The notes under the pieces: generated by a model
What the model was told of the DNA's origin: nothing
Seen by the model: the letters and a program-made list of their open reading frames with translations, nothing else
Database searches by the model: none
Origin: Brevibacillus brevis NBRC 100599
GTDB taxonomy: Bacteria; Bacillota; Bacilli; Brevibacillales; Brevibacillaceae
Reading direction: 5' to 3'
NCBI RefSeq assembly: GCF_000010165.1
Contig: NC_012491.1
Location: forward strand, 811,001 to 875,000
DNA length: 64,000 nt
Position numbers and translations under genes: made by a program
Shown here: one piece after another, positions 16,028 through 24,642 of the stretch
Layout of the letters: every line of letters starts with the position of its first letter
Position numbering within the stretch: the first letter of the stretch is position 1

Positions 16028-17479
16028 ATGATTATATCTGCAAAACTGTACAAAGGAATTGCACTGCTCATGACAGTCGTGCTCGTCTCTGGATGCTCGA
16101 TGTTTGCGAGCAAAGATGAATCCACTGAGCGCCAGAAGACAGAGAAGAAACAGACTATCACTCGTTACACAGGTGAAAAAAGCAAGGTGCTGCCTTATGT
16201 ATACACGGGGCGCAAGGAACTGGCTCTGACGTTTAACGGCATGGGCGACGATAAGATGATGAAAAGTCTTTTGGAGCAGCTAGATGCCCATAAGATCAAA
16301 GCCACTTTTTTTCTGCCGGGTATGCGTGTCGCCGAGGAGCCAAGCATCGCCAAGGACATTTTGGCCCGCGGTCATGAAATCCAGAACAACACATTGAATC
16401 AACTGGATATGAGCAAGCTCAGCTACGAGCAAATTTATCGGGAGATTCAGTTGAGTAATGAAGTCATCAAACGCGAGACGGGTATTTCCCCTCGCTATGT
16501 GAGAACCAAATCTGGCGATGTCACGGATGACGTCCGTTTGGCAGCCGCCCATCTCGGGATGGAAGCGGTCATCAGCTACAATATCAACCCAAAGGACCGT
16601 GATTTGCAAAAAGACGCCAAAACCATTGGAGATTACATAACTCGCTACATGTCCAGAGGCAGCATTATCTCACTCAATACAGACATCAATCCTGAGGTGA
16701 TTCCGTCCATTCCGTTGATCGCCAAGGCAGCAGCGGATATCGGCTACCAGTTTGTCCCGCTCAGTGAGATGGTGAAAAACGGCAGTGAACGCAAGCCGCT
16801 GGAACAAATACCAGGCTTTGACGCAGTAAAACTGAATCCGCAATTCGAAAATGCCGAGTACGAAATCATCTCTCAGGTCGACACAAATAAAAAACAGATC
16901 GCGCTAACCTTTGACGACTGGGGAAGCGACAAAACCGTAACGAAACTATTAGACATTTTGGCGCAGCATGATGTGAAAGCGACGTTCTTCTTGCGGGCAA
17001 AAGGGGTGGAGAACAATCCAAATTTGGCGAGAGCGATGGTGGAGAGTGGTCATGATGTGGCCAACCATTCGTATAGCCATCCGGTCATAACGACGCTGAC
17101 AGCGGAAGAATTGCAGAAGGACGTGGTCAAAGCACACCAGGTCATTACCGAAGCGATCCAACAGCAGCCTGTCATGCTGTTCCGTCCGCCGACTGGCGTA
17201 GTAGACGATCACACAGCTAAAGTGATTGCAGCTACGGGATACAAGGTCATTGCGTTGTATGATGTCACCACGTTGGATTGGGACAATAAAAACAGCGCCC
17301 AAGATATCGTAAATGGCGTCATGAGCAAGACGAAAAATGGCAGTGTCATTTTGCTGCATATGCTCGATGACATCCACACGATTGAAGCACTCCCAATTGT
17401 ACTGGAAAGCCTGAAAAGCAAAGGCTACACCTTTGTAAAGATGGACGACATGATCAAACAAAGACGCTCCGGCAACTAA
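16028..17479 (+). CDS. Lipoprotein with tandem polysaccharide deacetylase (NodB) domains
   Basis: A 483-residue lipoprotein (box LVSGC, Cys23) with two NodB-type domains. The second (about 285-475) has the active-site motifs: TFDDWGSD near 294, the metal-binding HSYSH near 347, RPPTG near 388 and a C-terminal ILLHMLD histidine. The first (about 60-230) keeps the fold (LALTFNGMGDDKMMKSLLEQL, IKATFFLPGMRV) but lacks the HxxxH metal site, which reads NNTLNQ, and the catalytic Asp, where TFDD has become TFNG. It is therefore probably inactive and structural. The protein should trim acetyl groups from peptidoglycan or another wall glycan outside the membrane. It stands alone with its own terminator. 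Confidence 0.85.
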   Translation: MIISAKLYKGIALLMTVVLVSGCSMFASKDESTERQKTEKKQTITRYTGEKSKVLPYVYTGRKELALTFNGMGDDKMMKSLLEQLDAHKIKATFFLPGMRVAEEPSIAKDILARGHEIQNNTLNQLDMSKLSYEQIYREIQLSNEVIKRETGISPRYVRTKSGDVTDDVRLAAAHLGMEAVISYNINPKDRDLQKDAKTIGDYITRYMSRGSIISLNTDINPEVIPSIPLIAKAAADIGYQFVPLSEMVKNGSERKPLEQIPGFDAVKLNPQFENAEYEIISQVDTNKKQIALTFDDWGSDKTVTKLLDILAQHDVKATFFLRAKGVENNPNLARAMVESGHDVANHSYSHPVITTLTAEELQKDVVKAHQVITEAIQQQPVMLFRPPTGVVDDHTAKVIAATGYKVIALYDVTTLDWDNKNSAQDIVNGVMSKTKNGSVILLHMLDDIHTIEALPIVLESLKSKGYTFVKMDDMIKQRRSGN

Positions 17480-17507
17480 TCCCTTTCTCAGAAAGGGATT
17501 TTTTTTG
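17479..17507 (+). terminator. Terminator after deacetylase gene
   Basis: CCCTTTC pairs with GAAAGGG around TCA, followed by eight Ts. Confidence 0.9.
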
Positions 17508-17531
17508 CTTTTTTTCGCAAAGCTCGGGCGA

Positions 17532-17585
17532 TTGACAGTAAAAATACTGTTTGTTATAGTTTTGTCGATAATGATAATCAATATC
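17532..17585 (+). promoter_or_regulatory. Sigma-A promoter with Fur box
   Basis: TTGACA (17532-17537), 17-bp spacer and TATAGT (17555-17560) form a strong promoter. Immediately downstream, GATAATGATAATCAATATC (17567-17585) matches the 19-bp Fur consensus at 18 positions. The next gene should be repressed when iron is plentiful. Confidence 0.85.
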
Positions 17586-17638
17586 GTCCATGACATTACT
17601 TACATCTATCTTACAAACGTACATAAGGGAGGCTCATC

Positions 17639-18646
17639 ATGCTTACGAACCAAACAGTAAAGGCTGTCCTTGCTGTCATTTTGGTGTTCTCGCTTTTTTT
17701 GACGGCATGCGGTGGAGCAAATACGGCAACACAAGCACCCGCAACGGATTCTGCTTCCAAGCCAGCTGACAAGTCAACAGCAGCCCCTACTGAGAACAAA
17801 ATGCGCAGCATCGAAACACCCAAAGGGACCATTCAAATTCCTGACAAGCCACAACGTATTGTGACGGATTACTACGCAGGCGAGTTGATTGCAGTAGGCG
17901 GAAATGTAATCGGCGCAGAGACGGAAGCTTTCAAAAGCCCGTTTACCGTTGAACCATTAAAAAATGCGGAGGACGTGGGTAGCCCGCGGATCAATGTGGA
18001 GAAAACGTTAGAGCTGGCTCCTGACCTCATCGTCGTCATGTATGATGACAATTATGAAGCCTTGTCCAAAATCGCTCCAACCGTTTATCTCCCGTACGGT
18101 ACGGCGACCAACATTTACGATACGGTCAAATTGTTCGGAGAAGTGGTTGGCGACAAAGAAAAGGCAGACAAGTTCATTGCGGAGTTTGACAAAAAGGCTG
18201 CCGAGGGGCGCGAAAAGATAAAAGGCATCGTGGATGAGAATGCAACGGTTGGTCTCTACGAGCTGACGAACAAAGGAGATTTGTGGATCTTCGGCGATCA
18301 CGCAGGGCGCGGTGGTCAAACCGTGTACAATGCATTGAAGCTGAAAATGCCGCACGCAGACAAATCCAAAGAGCAAACCTTACAGCTGTCCATGGAAACC
18401 TTGCCAGAATACGCTGCGGATTACATGTTCGTGACTTTCTACAATCCGGAAAAAAATAGCGAAGCCTTGAAAACCTTACAGGAGTCCGCTGTATGGAATG
18501 CTACCCCTGCCGCGAAAAACAATCAGATTTTCTACAACGACTACGATACATTCTATCGCTATGATCCAATCGCGATCACAGCACAGATTGATATGTTCGT
18601 AGATATGCTGATCAAAAGACACGAAGAGAACAAGAGCAAAAAATAG
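17639..18646 (+). CDS. Iron-siderophore ABC transporter binding lipoprotein
   Basis: A 335-residue lipoprotein (box LTACG, Cys24) followed by a Thr/Ala/Lys-rich linker and a class III periplasmic-binding fold (PeripBP_2, FhuD/FecB type): QRIVTDYYAGELIAVGG, NVEKTLELAPDLIVV, then the long helix, then IFYNDYDTFYRYDPIAI at the end. It captures an iron-siderophore complex and hands it to a FecCD-type permease. No permease or ATPase gene is adjacent, so it must share one made elsewhere, perhaps the fused permease at 24642. Its promoter overlaps a near-perfect Fur box. Confidence 0.85.
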   Translation: MLTNQTVKAVLAVILVFSLFLTACGGANTATQAPATDSASKPADKSTAAPTENKMRSIETPKGTIQIPDKPQRIVTDYYAGELIAVGGNVIGAETEAFKSPFTVEPLKNAEDVGSPRINVEKTLELAPDLIVVMYDDNYEALSKIAPTVYLPYGTATNIYDTVKLFGEVVGDKEKADKFIAEFDKKAAEGREKIKGIVDENATVGLYELTNKGDLWIFGDHAGRGGQTVYNALKLKMPHADKSKEQTLQLSMETLPEYAADYMFVTFYNPEKNSEALKTLQESAVWNATPAAKNNQIFYNDYDTFYRYDPIAITAQIDMFVDMLIKRHEENKSKK

Positions 18647-18655
18647 ATCACAAGA

Positions 18656-18685
18656 AAAGTCATCCCTCGACGGATGACTTTTTTT
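18656..18685 (+). terminator. Terminator after iron-binding lipoprotein gene
   Basis: AAGTCATCC pairs with GGATGACTT around CTCGAC and is followed by T residues. Confidence 0.9.
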
Positions 18686-18701
18686 CGTCTCACGTAATAA
18701 A

Positions 18702-18730
18702 CCTTACAAAATGTAAAGAAAACTGTAAGG
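18702..18730. promoter_or_regulatory. Inverted repeats upstream of Bce-type ABC genes
   Basis: CCTTACA at 18702 pairs with TGTAAGG at 18724, and an inner TTACA-AAA-TGTAA palindrome sits at 18704-18716. Bce-type response regulators are known to bind TTACA/TGTAA-like inverted repeats upstream of their transporters, so this is a good operator candidate. The matching two-component system is not adjacent. Confidence 0.5.
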
Positions 18731-18823
18731 AACATCAATAGCTCCTATTCTGGAATTTGGTTACAGTTAATAGCGACCGAAACAACGAGCGCTAGCCAAT
18801 AGATAGAATGGAGGAACGTAAGA

Positions 18824-19591
18824 ATGAGTACTGCTGTACTAGAAGTGAAAGACGTTCAAAAAATATATGGGACAAAAGGTGAAAGCCAGTCGCATGCCTT
18901 AAAGGGCGTATCGATGACCATAGACAAAGGTGAGTTCGTGGGAATCATGGGGCCATCCGGTTCGGGTAAGACGACTTTGCTCAACGTGATTTCCACACTG
19001 GATCGTCCAACAGAAGGCTTTATTGAGATTGCGGGAACGAACATTACACAGATGAAGCGTAATCAGCTCGCAGATTTTCGTTCGCAAAAGCTAGGCTTCA
19101 TTTTTCAAGATTTCAACCTGCTAGAGAATTTGTCCGTGTATGAAAACATTGCATTGCCGCTGTCTCTGCAAGGTGTCCCTTCCAAAGAGATCAACACCAA
19201 AGTAAGTAAAGTAGCACAAACACTCGGGATCGAAGAGATTTTGCAAAAATATCCGGTTCAAATTTCCGGGGGACAAAAACAACGCGCCGCGGCAGCACGC
19301 GCACTTGTGCATGATCCTGCGATTTTGCTGGCGGACGAACCGACGGGCGCCCTCGACTCGAAGAATGCGAAAAGCTTGCTGGAAACGATGACGGATTTGA
19401 ACGAGAACCACCAAGTATCAATCATGATGGTTACGCATGACGCCTTTTCTGCGAGTTATTGCAAACGGATCTTGTTCATTCAGGACGGCAAGCTGTACAC
19501 CGAGATTCAACGTACGGGAGATCGTCAGCAATTTTTCAAACAAATTCTGGATGTACTTGCCGAGCTAGGTGCATCACATGATGTACGCTAG
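18824..19591 (+). CDS. Bce-type ABC transporter ATP-binding protein
   Basis: A 255-residue ATPase of the MacB/BceA group. Walker A is GPSGSGKTT (43-51), the Q-loop lies in FIFQDFNLLENLSV, the signature is ISGGQKQR near 148, Walker B is AILLADEPTGALD, and the switch His is in MMVTHD. It pairs with the FtsX-type permease 13 bp downstream. Together such pairs remove peptide antibiotics such as bacitracin or lantibiotics from the cell surface and also sense them through a partner kinase. That partner system is missing from this locus, unusual for the family. Confidence 0.9.
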   Translation: MSTAVLEVKDVQKIYGTKGESQSHALKGVSMTIDKGEFVGIMGPSGSGKTTLLNVISTLDRPTEGFIEIAGTNITQMKRNQLADFRSQKLGFIFQDFNLLENLSVYENIALPLSLQGVPSKEINTKVSKVAQTLGIEEILQKYPVQISGGQKQRAAAARALVHDPAILLADEPTGALDSKNAKSLLETMTDLNENHQVSIMMVTHDAFSASYCKRILFIQDGKLYTEIQRTGDRQQFFKQILDVLAELGASHDVR

Positions 19592-19604
19592 GAGGTAACG
19601 TTTC

Positions 19605-21482
19605 ATGCTTTTCAAGCTATCCTTGTCCAGTATGCGGAAGATGATGAAGGACTATCTGGTTCTGCTCGTGGGTCTGGTCATCTCCATTTCGATTTTTTAC
19701 ATGTTCCAGACGCTTGCCCTCAATTCTGATTACACGAAAAACAACGCGATGATTTCTTCGATTCAGATCGTTTTCAATGTAGGGGCATTCCTGCTGGCGT
19801 TTATCACGATTTTCTATATTTTCTATGCCAACTCATTCCTACTCTCGCTGCGGCGCAAAGAGCTTGGAATGTACATGGTCTTAGGGGCGAAGAAGGGGAA
19901 AATCAGCCAAATTTTGTTCCTGGAAACATTGACGATGGGGATCATTTCCTTGGTGATCGGTAGTCTGGTTGGTATTGCACTTGCAAGCGGCATCGGCGTC
20001 CTGCTCATGAATCTGCTGGAGATTTCGACAGATGGGTACTATCCTTTTTATCTGCCAGCGGTTTGGGTGACATGGGGATTCTTCCTCATTCTGTTTATCA
20101 TCACATCTACGATCAATGCTGCTCGTTTGGCTCGTGCATCTGAGCTCACACTCATCCGTGCCGAGCAACAAAATGACCAAATCAAGTCAAAAGGAATCGG
20201 AGCCATTTTGGTCGCTATCCTTGGCGTGATCCTGTTGGCTCTGGGCTATACATGCTTGCACTTGCTTATGTACCTGCAAGCACTCGGCTTTATTGTAGGG
20301 GCGATTTCATGCACCATCGGGACGTATTTGATTTTCATCTCGCTGTTGCCAGTTCTTGTACAGGCTTTGAAGAAAAATAAAAAGCTGAATGACAGCAAGT
20401 TGAACGCATTCACCTTTGCTCAGCTGCGTTTTCGGGTAAACAACCTGACCAAAATCCTCGGTACAGTAGCCATGCTGATCGGGCTTGGTGTCGGGGCGAT
20501 GGCAGGGGGCTTGGCCTTCCAGCAAAACGTCAATTTGTTTACCACGGTGTTCCATGTGTATGACGTGAATCTGCATGATCCGGTTGAAGCGGATTATCAG
20601 GCACTGAAAAAAATGAACGTCCTGGAGCAACATACGTATCGATACAAAGTCGACGACAAGGCGTATTACTACTTGAAGGAAGACTTGCTGGCAAATCCGT
20701 TGCTGCTTTCCACGAACAGCATTCAAAATTACTCTGCTGACAACAAGCCAAAACTTGTGACTGATCCGCTTCCGAAAGAGACGTATATCGTTAGTTCGTC
20801 AAAAGATGACAAAGGTAAATACGATGCTATTCCTGAGGATTGGGACAAAGCGATATTCACCAACTTTATCAACTACCAGATGATTCAGGGTAAATCTGTT
20901 CTGGTTGTGGATCAGACGAAATATGAGCAAACTGCTGGAAGTGAACACAAGGTTCTCCTTGCCCAGGTTGACGACTATTTGAAATACACACAGGAATTAA
21001 AAGCCATGGATGAACGTCAAAAGCAACTGATTGGGTCTATCACAAATGTGGAAGCGAAAGACGTATACACTTCTTCCAAATACAGCACGTATGCGGGGAT
21101 GTATATTTTCACAAGCGGAACGATGTTCATGGGCTTCTTCCTCGGAATTGCTTTCCTGGCGATGATGGCGAGCTGCCTGATGTTCAAAATCTTGTCCGGT
21201 GCTTCCCGTGACAAAGATCGTTACAGCATGCTGAGAAAAATCGGCGTACGTCAATCGTTGCTCGTAGGTTCGATCTATAAAGAGCTGTTCATGGTATTCA
21301 TTTTCCCGGCGATCATCGGTCTGATGCACGTATTGATCGGTATGGAGATGTTCTCGTTCATCCTTTTGGATCCGTACCTGAACATCTGGATTCCAACGCT
21401 GATTTTCGTTGTGATCTATGCGATTTACTATTACATTACAGTTCAGCTTTATCGTGGAATTGTGTTGCCAAAAGAAGCGTAA
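19605..21482 (+). CDS. Bce-type ABC transporter permease
   Basis: A 625-residue permease with the BceB layout: one N-terminal TM helix (YLVLLVGLVISISIFYMF), three more forming the first FtsX domain with the conserved SLRRKELGMYMVLGAKKGKI cytoplasmic loop, a middle block of four, a large extracellular domain of about 190 residues (roughly 315-505) before the last FtsX domain, and final helices ending RGIVLPKEA. The big outer domain is the hallmark of peptide-antibiotic detoxification permeases. It is translated right after its ATPase and followed by a terminator. Confidence 0.9.
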   Translation: MLFKLSLSSMRKMMKDYLVLLVGLVISISIFYMFQTLALNSDYTKNNAMISSIQIVFNVGAFLLAFITIFYIFYANSFLLSLRRKELGMYMVLGAKKGKISQILFLETLTMGIISLVIGSLVGIALASGIGVLLMNLLEISTDGYYPFYLPAVWVTWGFFLILFIITSTINAARLARASELTLIRAEQQNDQIKSKGIGAILVAILGVILLALGYTCLHLLMYLQALGFIVGAISCTIGTYLIFISLLPVLVQALKKNKKLNDSKLNAFTFAQLRFRVNNLTKILGTVAMLIGLGVGAMAGGLAFQQNVNLFTTVFHVYDVNLHDPVEADYQALKKMNVLEQHTYRYKVDDKAYYYLKEDLLANPLLLSTNSIQNYSADNKPKLVTDPLPKETYIVSSSKDDKGKYDAIPEDWDKAIFTNFINYQMIQGKSVLVVDQTKYEQTAGSEHKVLLAQVDDYLKYTQELKAMDERQKQLIGSITNVEAKDVYTSSKYSTYAGMYIFTSGTMFMGFFLGIAFLAMMASCLMFKILSGASRDKDRYSMLRKIGVRQSLLVGSIYKELFMVFIFPAIIGLMHVLIGMEMFSFILLDPYLNIWIPTLIFVVIYAIYYYITVQLYRGIVLPKEA

Positions 21483-21494
21483 TTTTAAGAGAAT

Positions 21495-21525
21495 CAATCC
21501 TCCTCATTAGAGGGGGATTTTTTCT
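21495..21525 (+). terminator. Terminator of Bce-type operon
   Basis: AATCCTCCTC pairs with GAGGGGGATT and is followed by a T run. Confidence 0.85.
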
Positions 21526-21654
21526 TTTTTATGGAGCGCTTCTTCTGTTATAAAGAACTTTAATAAAAATTTTAAGTTTATCCCACTATATATTTTAGAA
21601 GTTTTTTCTAACTTATACCTAGGAAAGAAATCATAAACGCGAAGGAGAATTGGT

Positions 21655-22278
21655 ATGAAAATAAACCTTAAAAAAACATCCGTACGTTTGGCAGCTTTAG
21701 GATTGGCTACTGCGATTTCCCTATCTGGAGCTTTAGTAGTAAGTGCAAATGAAAACCCAACTCAAAAGACTGTAGCTCAAAATCAAGAATTGTATGCAGG
21801 AACTTACAAAAAGCTCTCAGCTTCCGAAGCTCTTGCCGACAAGGCTGTGAAAGCAGCAATCGATAACGTCTATGCACAGTTTTCAGAAACGAAATCTTAT
21901 GAGATCAGTGCTTATCAAGATGTGGTTTCAAAAGGTGAGTATGATAAGTATGTTATTAGACTTGAAAAAGATTCAAAAAACTTTTTTCACTTTGCAATAG
22001 ATTCGAAAACGGGGAACCTCAGCTATACCATACAATCATTGGATGCTGCTACAGTTCTATCATACCCAAATGTAAAACCCGGGGTAGATAAATTCTATGC
22101 CTCACATCCAGAAGCAAAATCCTATGTGATTTCAAGTGCCAATATTGTAGACAACTTTGTAGGCAAATTTAGCAGATATAACCTTACGTTTACTGGAAAA
22201 GATCCCAAACAATCTATCACGATTGGAATAGATGCGAAAACGGGAGAGATTATTCCTACGAAGAAGCAAGAGAATTAA
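21655..22278 (+). CDS. Secreted protein with two PepSY-like repeats, unknown function
   Basis: A 207-residue exported protein. A signal peptide (lysine-rich start, hydrophobic core, cleavage near SAN at 31) precedes a mature region with two similar halves. KSYEISAYQDVVSKGEYDKY...FAIDSKTGNL and KSYVISSANIVDNFVGKF...IGIDAKTGEI each end in a D-x-KTG turn, as PepSY-type domains do. PepSY proteins often inhibit proteases or act as wall-associated inhibitors, but the match is only by pattern. The gene is monocistronic, with GAAGGAG before its ATG and a long hairpin terminator after it. Confidence 0.75.
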   Translation: MKINLKKTSVRLAALGLATAISLSGALVVSANENPTQKTVAQNQELYAGTYKKLSASEALADKAVKAAIDNVYAQFSETKSYEISAYQDVVSKGEYDKYVIRLEKDSKNFFHFAIDSKTGNLSYTIQSLDAATVLSYPNVKPGVDKFYASHPEAKSYVISSANIVDNFVGKFSRYNLTFTGKDPKQSITIGIDAKTGEIIPTKKQEN

Positions 22279-22306
22279 GAATAGTGTTGTAGACTGAACC
22301 TGTTGA

Positions 22307-22352
22307 GGCTATCTAGAAAGTCGGCGTAGACTGACTTTCTAGATAGCCCCTT
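22307..22352 (+). terminator. Long hairpin terminator
   Basis: A 16-bp stem: GGCTATCTAGAAAGTC pairs exactly with GACTTTCTAGATAGCC around a 10-nt loop, and T-rich sequence follows. It ends the secreted PepSY-like gene and faces the convergent DUF4097 gene. Confidence 0.8.
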
Positions 22353-22420
22353 TACGTTTTATCACGACCATAAGGCCAGGCCTGATCATGATTATGGCAA
22401 GCCTGGTACGATGATGACAC

Positions 22421-23236
22421 TTATTTTTTGAATAGAATTTCGCCCACTTGTGTGGAAATGTTGAGCGTTGCATTCTCGGATTGAGCCTCACCCACATATC
22501 CATGGAGTTCTTTGGAAACAACCGATGTGGTATTTGTTGCTTTTTCAAGATTAACCTGATTATCAATATTACCCATTTCAGTTGATAAACTTACATATAG
22601 AGGCGCTAATTGATCCGGTAGAGCGAATTCGACGTTTCCAAGGTTAGTAGATATGTTACTGCTTTCCTTGCCAATGACATCCGTTACGGTGATGTTGCCA
22701 GCATTGCTGCTCACTTTTAAATGTTGGACCGACAATTCTGACTCAATGAATATGTTGCCAACTTCATTATCTATCTCAAGGGATTTGAAGTCTTTATAAG
22801 GAAGATGGATCGTTAAGGATGGCAATGGATCCGTATTTATCAACTTCTTTTGTTCCTGTTTAAGCATAATCTGTAATGTTCCATCTTGGATCGATGTAGT
22901 CACGTTGGTATCTATTCCTTTTGAACTGCCCTTGGATAATTCCCATTCAGCATGATTGATTTGTTTGTCTCCTATGACTTTAACTATAGCAGCGTTACTT
23001 TGAATTTTTAGGGAATGAATGTTAGTTACATCTATTTGAGAAATATCCCCATTTACTGCATTCGAGACATTCTTAATGTCCGATGTTTCTGAATTTACAA
23101 TTGCGTTCGTCGGTATAGAAGCGTTTTGCTGGGACGAACTTTGTGTACTAGTGACGGAGGATTCCTTCGTACATCCAGCGATTCCGATACTGGCAGCGGC
23201 CAGGAGAATCATTGCTAACTTTATGTTGTTGTTCAA
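22421..23236 (-). CDS. DUF4097-type lipoprotein
   Basis: A 271-residue lipoprotein. I choose the TTG at 23236, preceded by AAGGAAG, giving LNNNIKLAMILLAAASIGIAGC with the lipobox Cys at residue 22; the longer frame to 23278 would bury the signal. The mature protein is a run of short alternating strands with regular N-x-G turns (LEIDNEVGNIFI, LKVSSNAGNITV, NISTNLGNVEF, LSTEMGNID), the beta-roll pattern of the DUF4097 / putative adhesin family. In other Firmicutes such proteins occur near cell-envelope stress regulators. No such neighbour is seen here. Role unknown. Confidence 0.8.
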   Translation of the reverse strand: MNNNIKLAMILLAAASIGIAGCTKESSVTSTQSSSQQNASIPTNAIVNSETSDIKNVSNAVNGDISQIDVTNIHSLKIQSNAAIVKVIGDKQINHAEWELSKGSSKGIDTNVTTSIQDGTLQIMLKQEQKKLINTDPLPSLTIHLPYKDFKSLEIDNEVGNIFIESELSVQHLKVSSNAGNITVTDVIGKESSNISTNLGNVEFALPDQLAPLYVSLSTEMGNIDNQVNLEKATNTTSVVSKELHGYVGEAQSENATLNISTQVGEILFKK

Positions 23237-23430
23237 ACGTTTATCTTCCTTTCTTCTGCATGCTAAACAGATCATCATTTTAAATTATGTGACCGTTTGT
23301 ACATTAATCGTACAGTGGTTAGAAAGATTTGGTAACGGACTTTGGCTTGAATAAGAACTGGACTTAAGTCTAGAAAGAGCCTCCGCCTTTAAACCTAGAG
23401 GCACCGTTCAACTAACGGGATCGATAGCGT

Positions 23431-23490
23431 AATAAAACAGCGGCGAGTCTAAGACTTTTTTTCAGGTCTTAGGTCGCTGCTGTTTTATTA
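23431..23490. terminator. Large bidirectional hairpin
   Basis: AATAAAACAGC and GCTGTTTTATT form the base of a stem that continues through GCGA/TCGC and CTAAGAC/GTCTTAG around a T-rich loop. It insulates the DUF4097 gene's upstream side from the iron operon. Confidence 0.75.
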
Positions 23491-23512
23491 AGATTTTCAA
23501 CACATCCCACTG

Positions 23513-23541
23513 TTGACAAAGATAATGATAATCATTATCAT
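23513..23541 (+). promoter_or_regulatory. Promoter overlapped by a perfect Fur box
   Basis: TTGACA (23513-23518) with TATCAT 17 bp later (23536-23541) is overlapped by GATAATGATAATCATTATC (23521-23539), which equals the 19-bp Fur consensus at every position. Fe-Fur binding here would block RNA polymerase directly. Confidence 0.9.
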
Positions 23542-23622
23542 AATCTATGGTTGATTGGAAATTATGTCCATCATCCTTTCTCATTCGATGTAACACCTAG
23601 AAAAGTAAGGGGGAATTTTTTC

Positions 23623-24642
23623 ATGCGTCTTATAAAACTACCAGTGATGCTTGTATTTATGTCTGCGATGCTGTTACTCGCTGCTTGCGGCAATGCGGGG
23701 TCAACTGCACAATCTGGTTCCAACCAAGCTGCTACAGCTCAGCCTGACGCAGCGAAACCGGCAGAAGAGCAAGTGCGCACAGTGAAGCACATGATGGGAG
23801 AGTCGACTATCAAAGGTACTCCTAAGCGTATCGTTGCATTGGAATGGAGCTCAGCAGAGCATTTGTTGGCTCTTGGTATTCAGCCTTTAGGGATTGCAGA
23901 TATTCCAAATATGAAAAAATGGGTCAAACTCCCGGTGGAGATTGCCCCGGAAGTAGTGGATGTAGGAAGTCGTACTTCCCCGAACCTGGAATCGATCATG
24001 ATGTTGAAGCCAGATTTGATTATCGGCATTAAACGAAATGTAGAAGCCAATTACGACGAAATGAGCAAAATTGCTCCAACGATTGCTTTTGATACGAATC
24101 CTACTGAAGGTCAAGGATCACAGTATGATCGAATGATCGAGATTTTCAAGCAAATTGCGGATATTACGGGTAAAAATGCAGAAGCCGAAGCTGCTTTGAA
24201 AGACCTCGACAAGACTTATGCGGAAGCAAAAGAAAAGCTAACCAAAGCTGGTGCAGATAAAGTTCCATTTGTCCTCGCGATGGGCTACAGCAGCCAAAAT
24301 GCAGTAGAATTCCGTTTGTCTACGGATAACTCTACAGCAGCAAGCATCTTGATAAATATTGGTCTGACAAATAAGTATAAGCCTAAGAAATTTGAGCAAA
24401 CAGGAATGACACTGGCAGATGTAGAGGCACTTCCAGCGTTGCAGGATGCGAATTTCCTCCATATCATTCAAAATGATGACAACGTGATTGAGAATCAATT
24501 GAAAAACAACCCAGTTTGGAACGGCCTTACTTTTGTGAAAGAAAATCGCGTCTATGCGCTGGGCGGAGATTTGTGGCCGTATGGTGGTACCATGTCTGCA
24601 AAGATTCTTGCGAATAAAGCTGTTGATCTGTTGGCAAAATAA
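23623..24642 (+). CDS. Iron-siderophore ABC transporter binding lipoprotein
   Basis: A 339-residue lipoprotein. The ATG at 23623 has AAGGGGGA upstream and gives a proper lipoprotein signal (LLLAACG, Cys22); the longer frame from 23551 does not. The mature protein has the PeripBP_2 fold: TPKRIVALEWSSAEHLLALG, PNLESIMMLKPDLIIG, a connecting helix, and NRVYALGGDLWPYGG at the end. It is the first gene of a Fur-controlled operon. Its stop codon overlaps the start of the fused permease by one base, so the two proteins almost certainly work together on one siderophore. Confidence 0.9.
   Translation: MRLIKLPVMLVFMSAMLLLAACGNAGSTAQSGSNQAATAQPDAAKPAEEQVRTVKHMMGESTIKGTPKRIVALEWSSAEHLLALGIQPLGIADIPNMKKWVKLPVEIAPEVVDVGSRTSPNLESIMMLKPDLIIGIKRNVEANYDEMSKIAPTIAFDTNPTEGQGSQYDRMIEIFKQIADITGKNAEAEAALKDLDKTYAEAKEKLTKAGADKVPFVLAMGYSSQNAVEFRLSTDNSTAASILINIGLTNKYKPKKFEQTGMTLADVEALPALQDANFLHIIQNDDNVIENQLKNNPVWNGLTFVKENRVYALGGDLWPYGGTMSAKILANKAVDLLAK

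Noticed and set aside
22279..22420. Small RNA gene between convergent genes
   Set aside because: Strong hairpins are present, but the main one is an ordinary terminator and there is no recognisable promoter.
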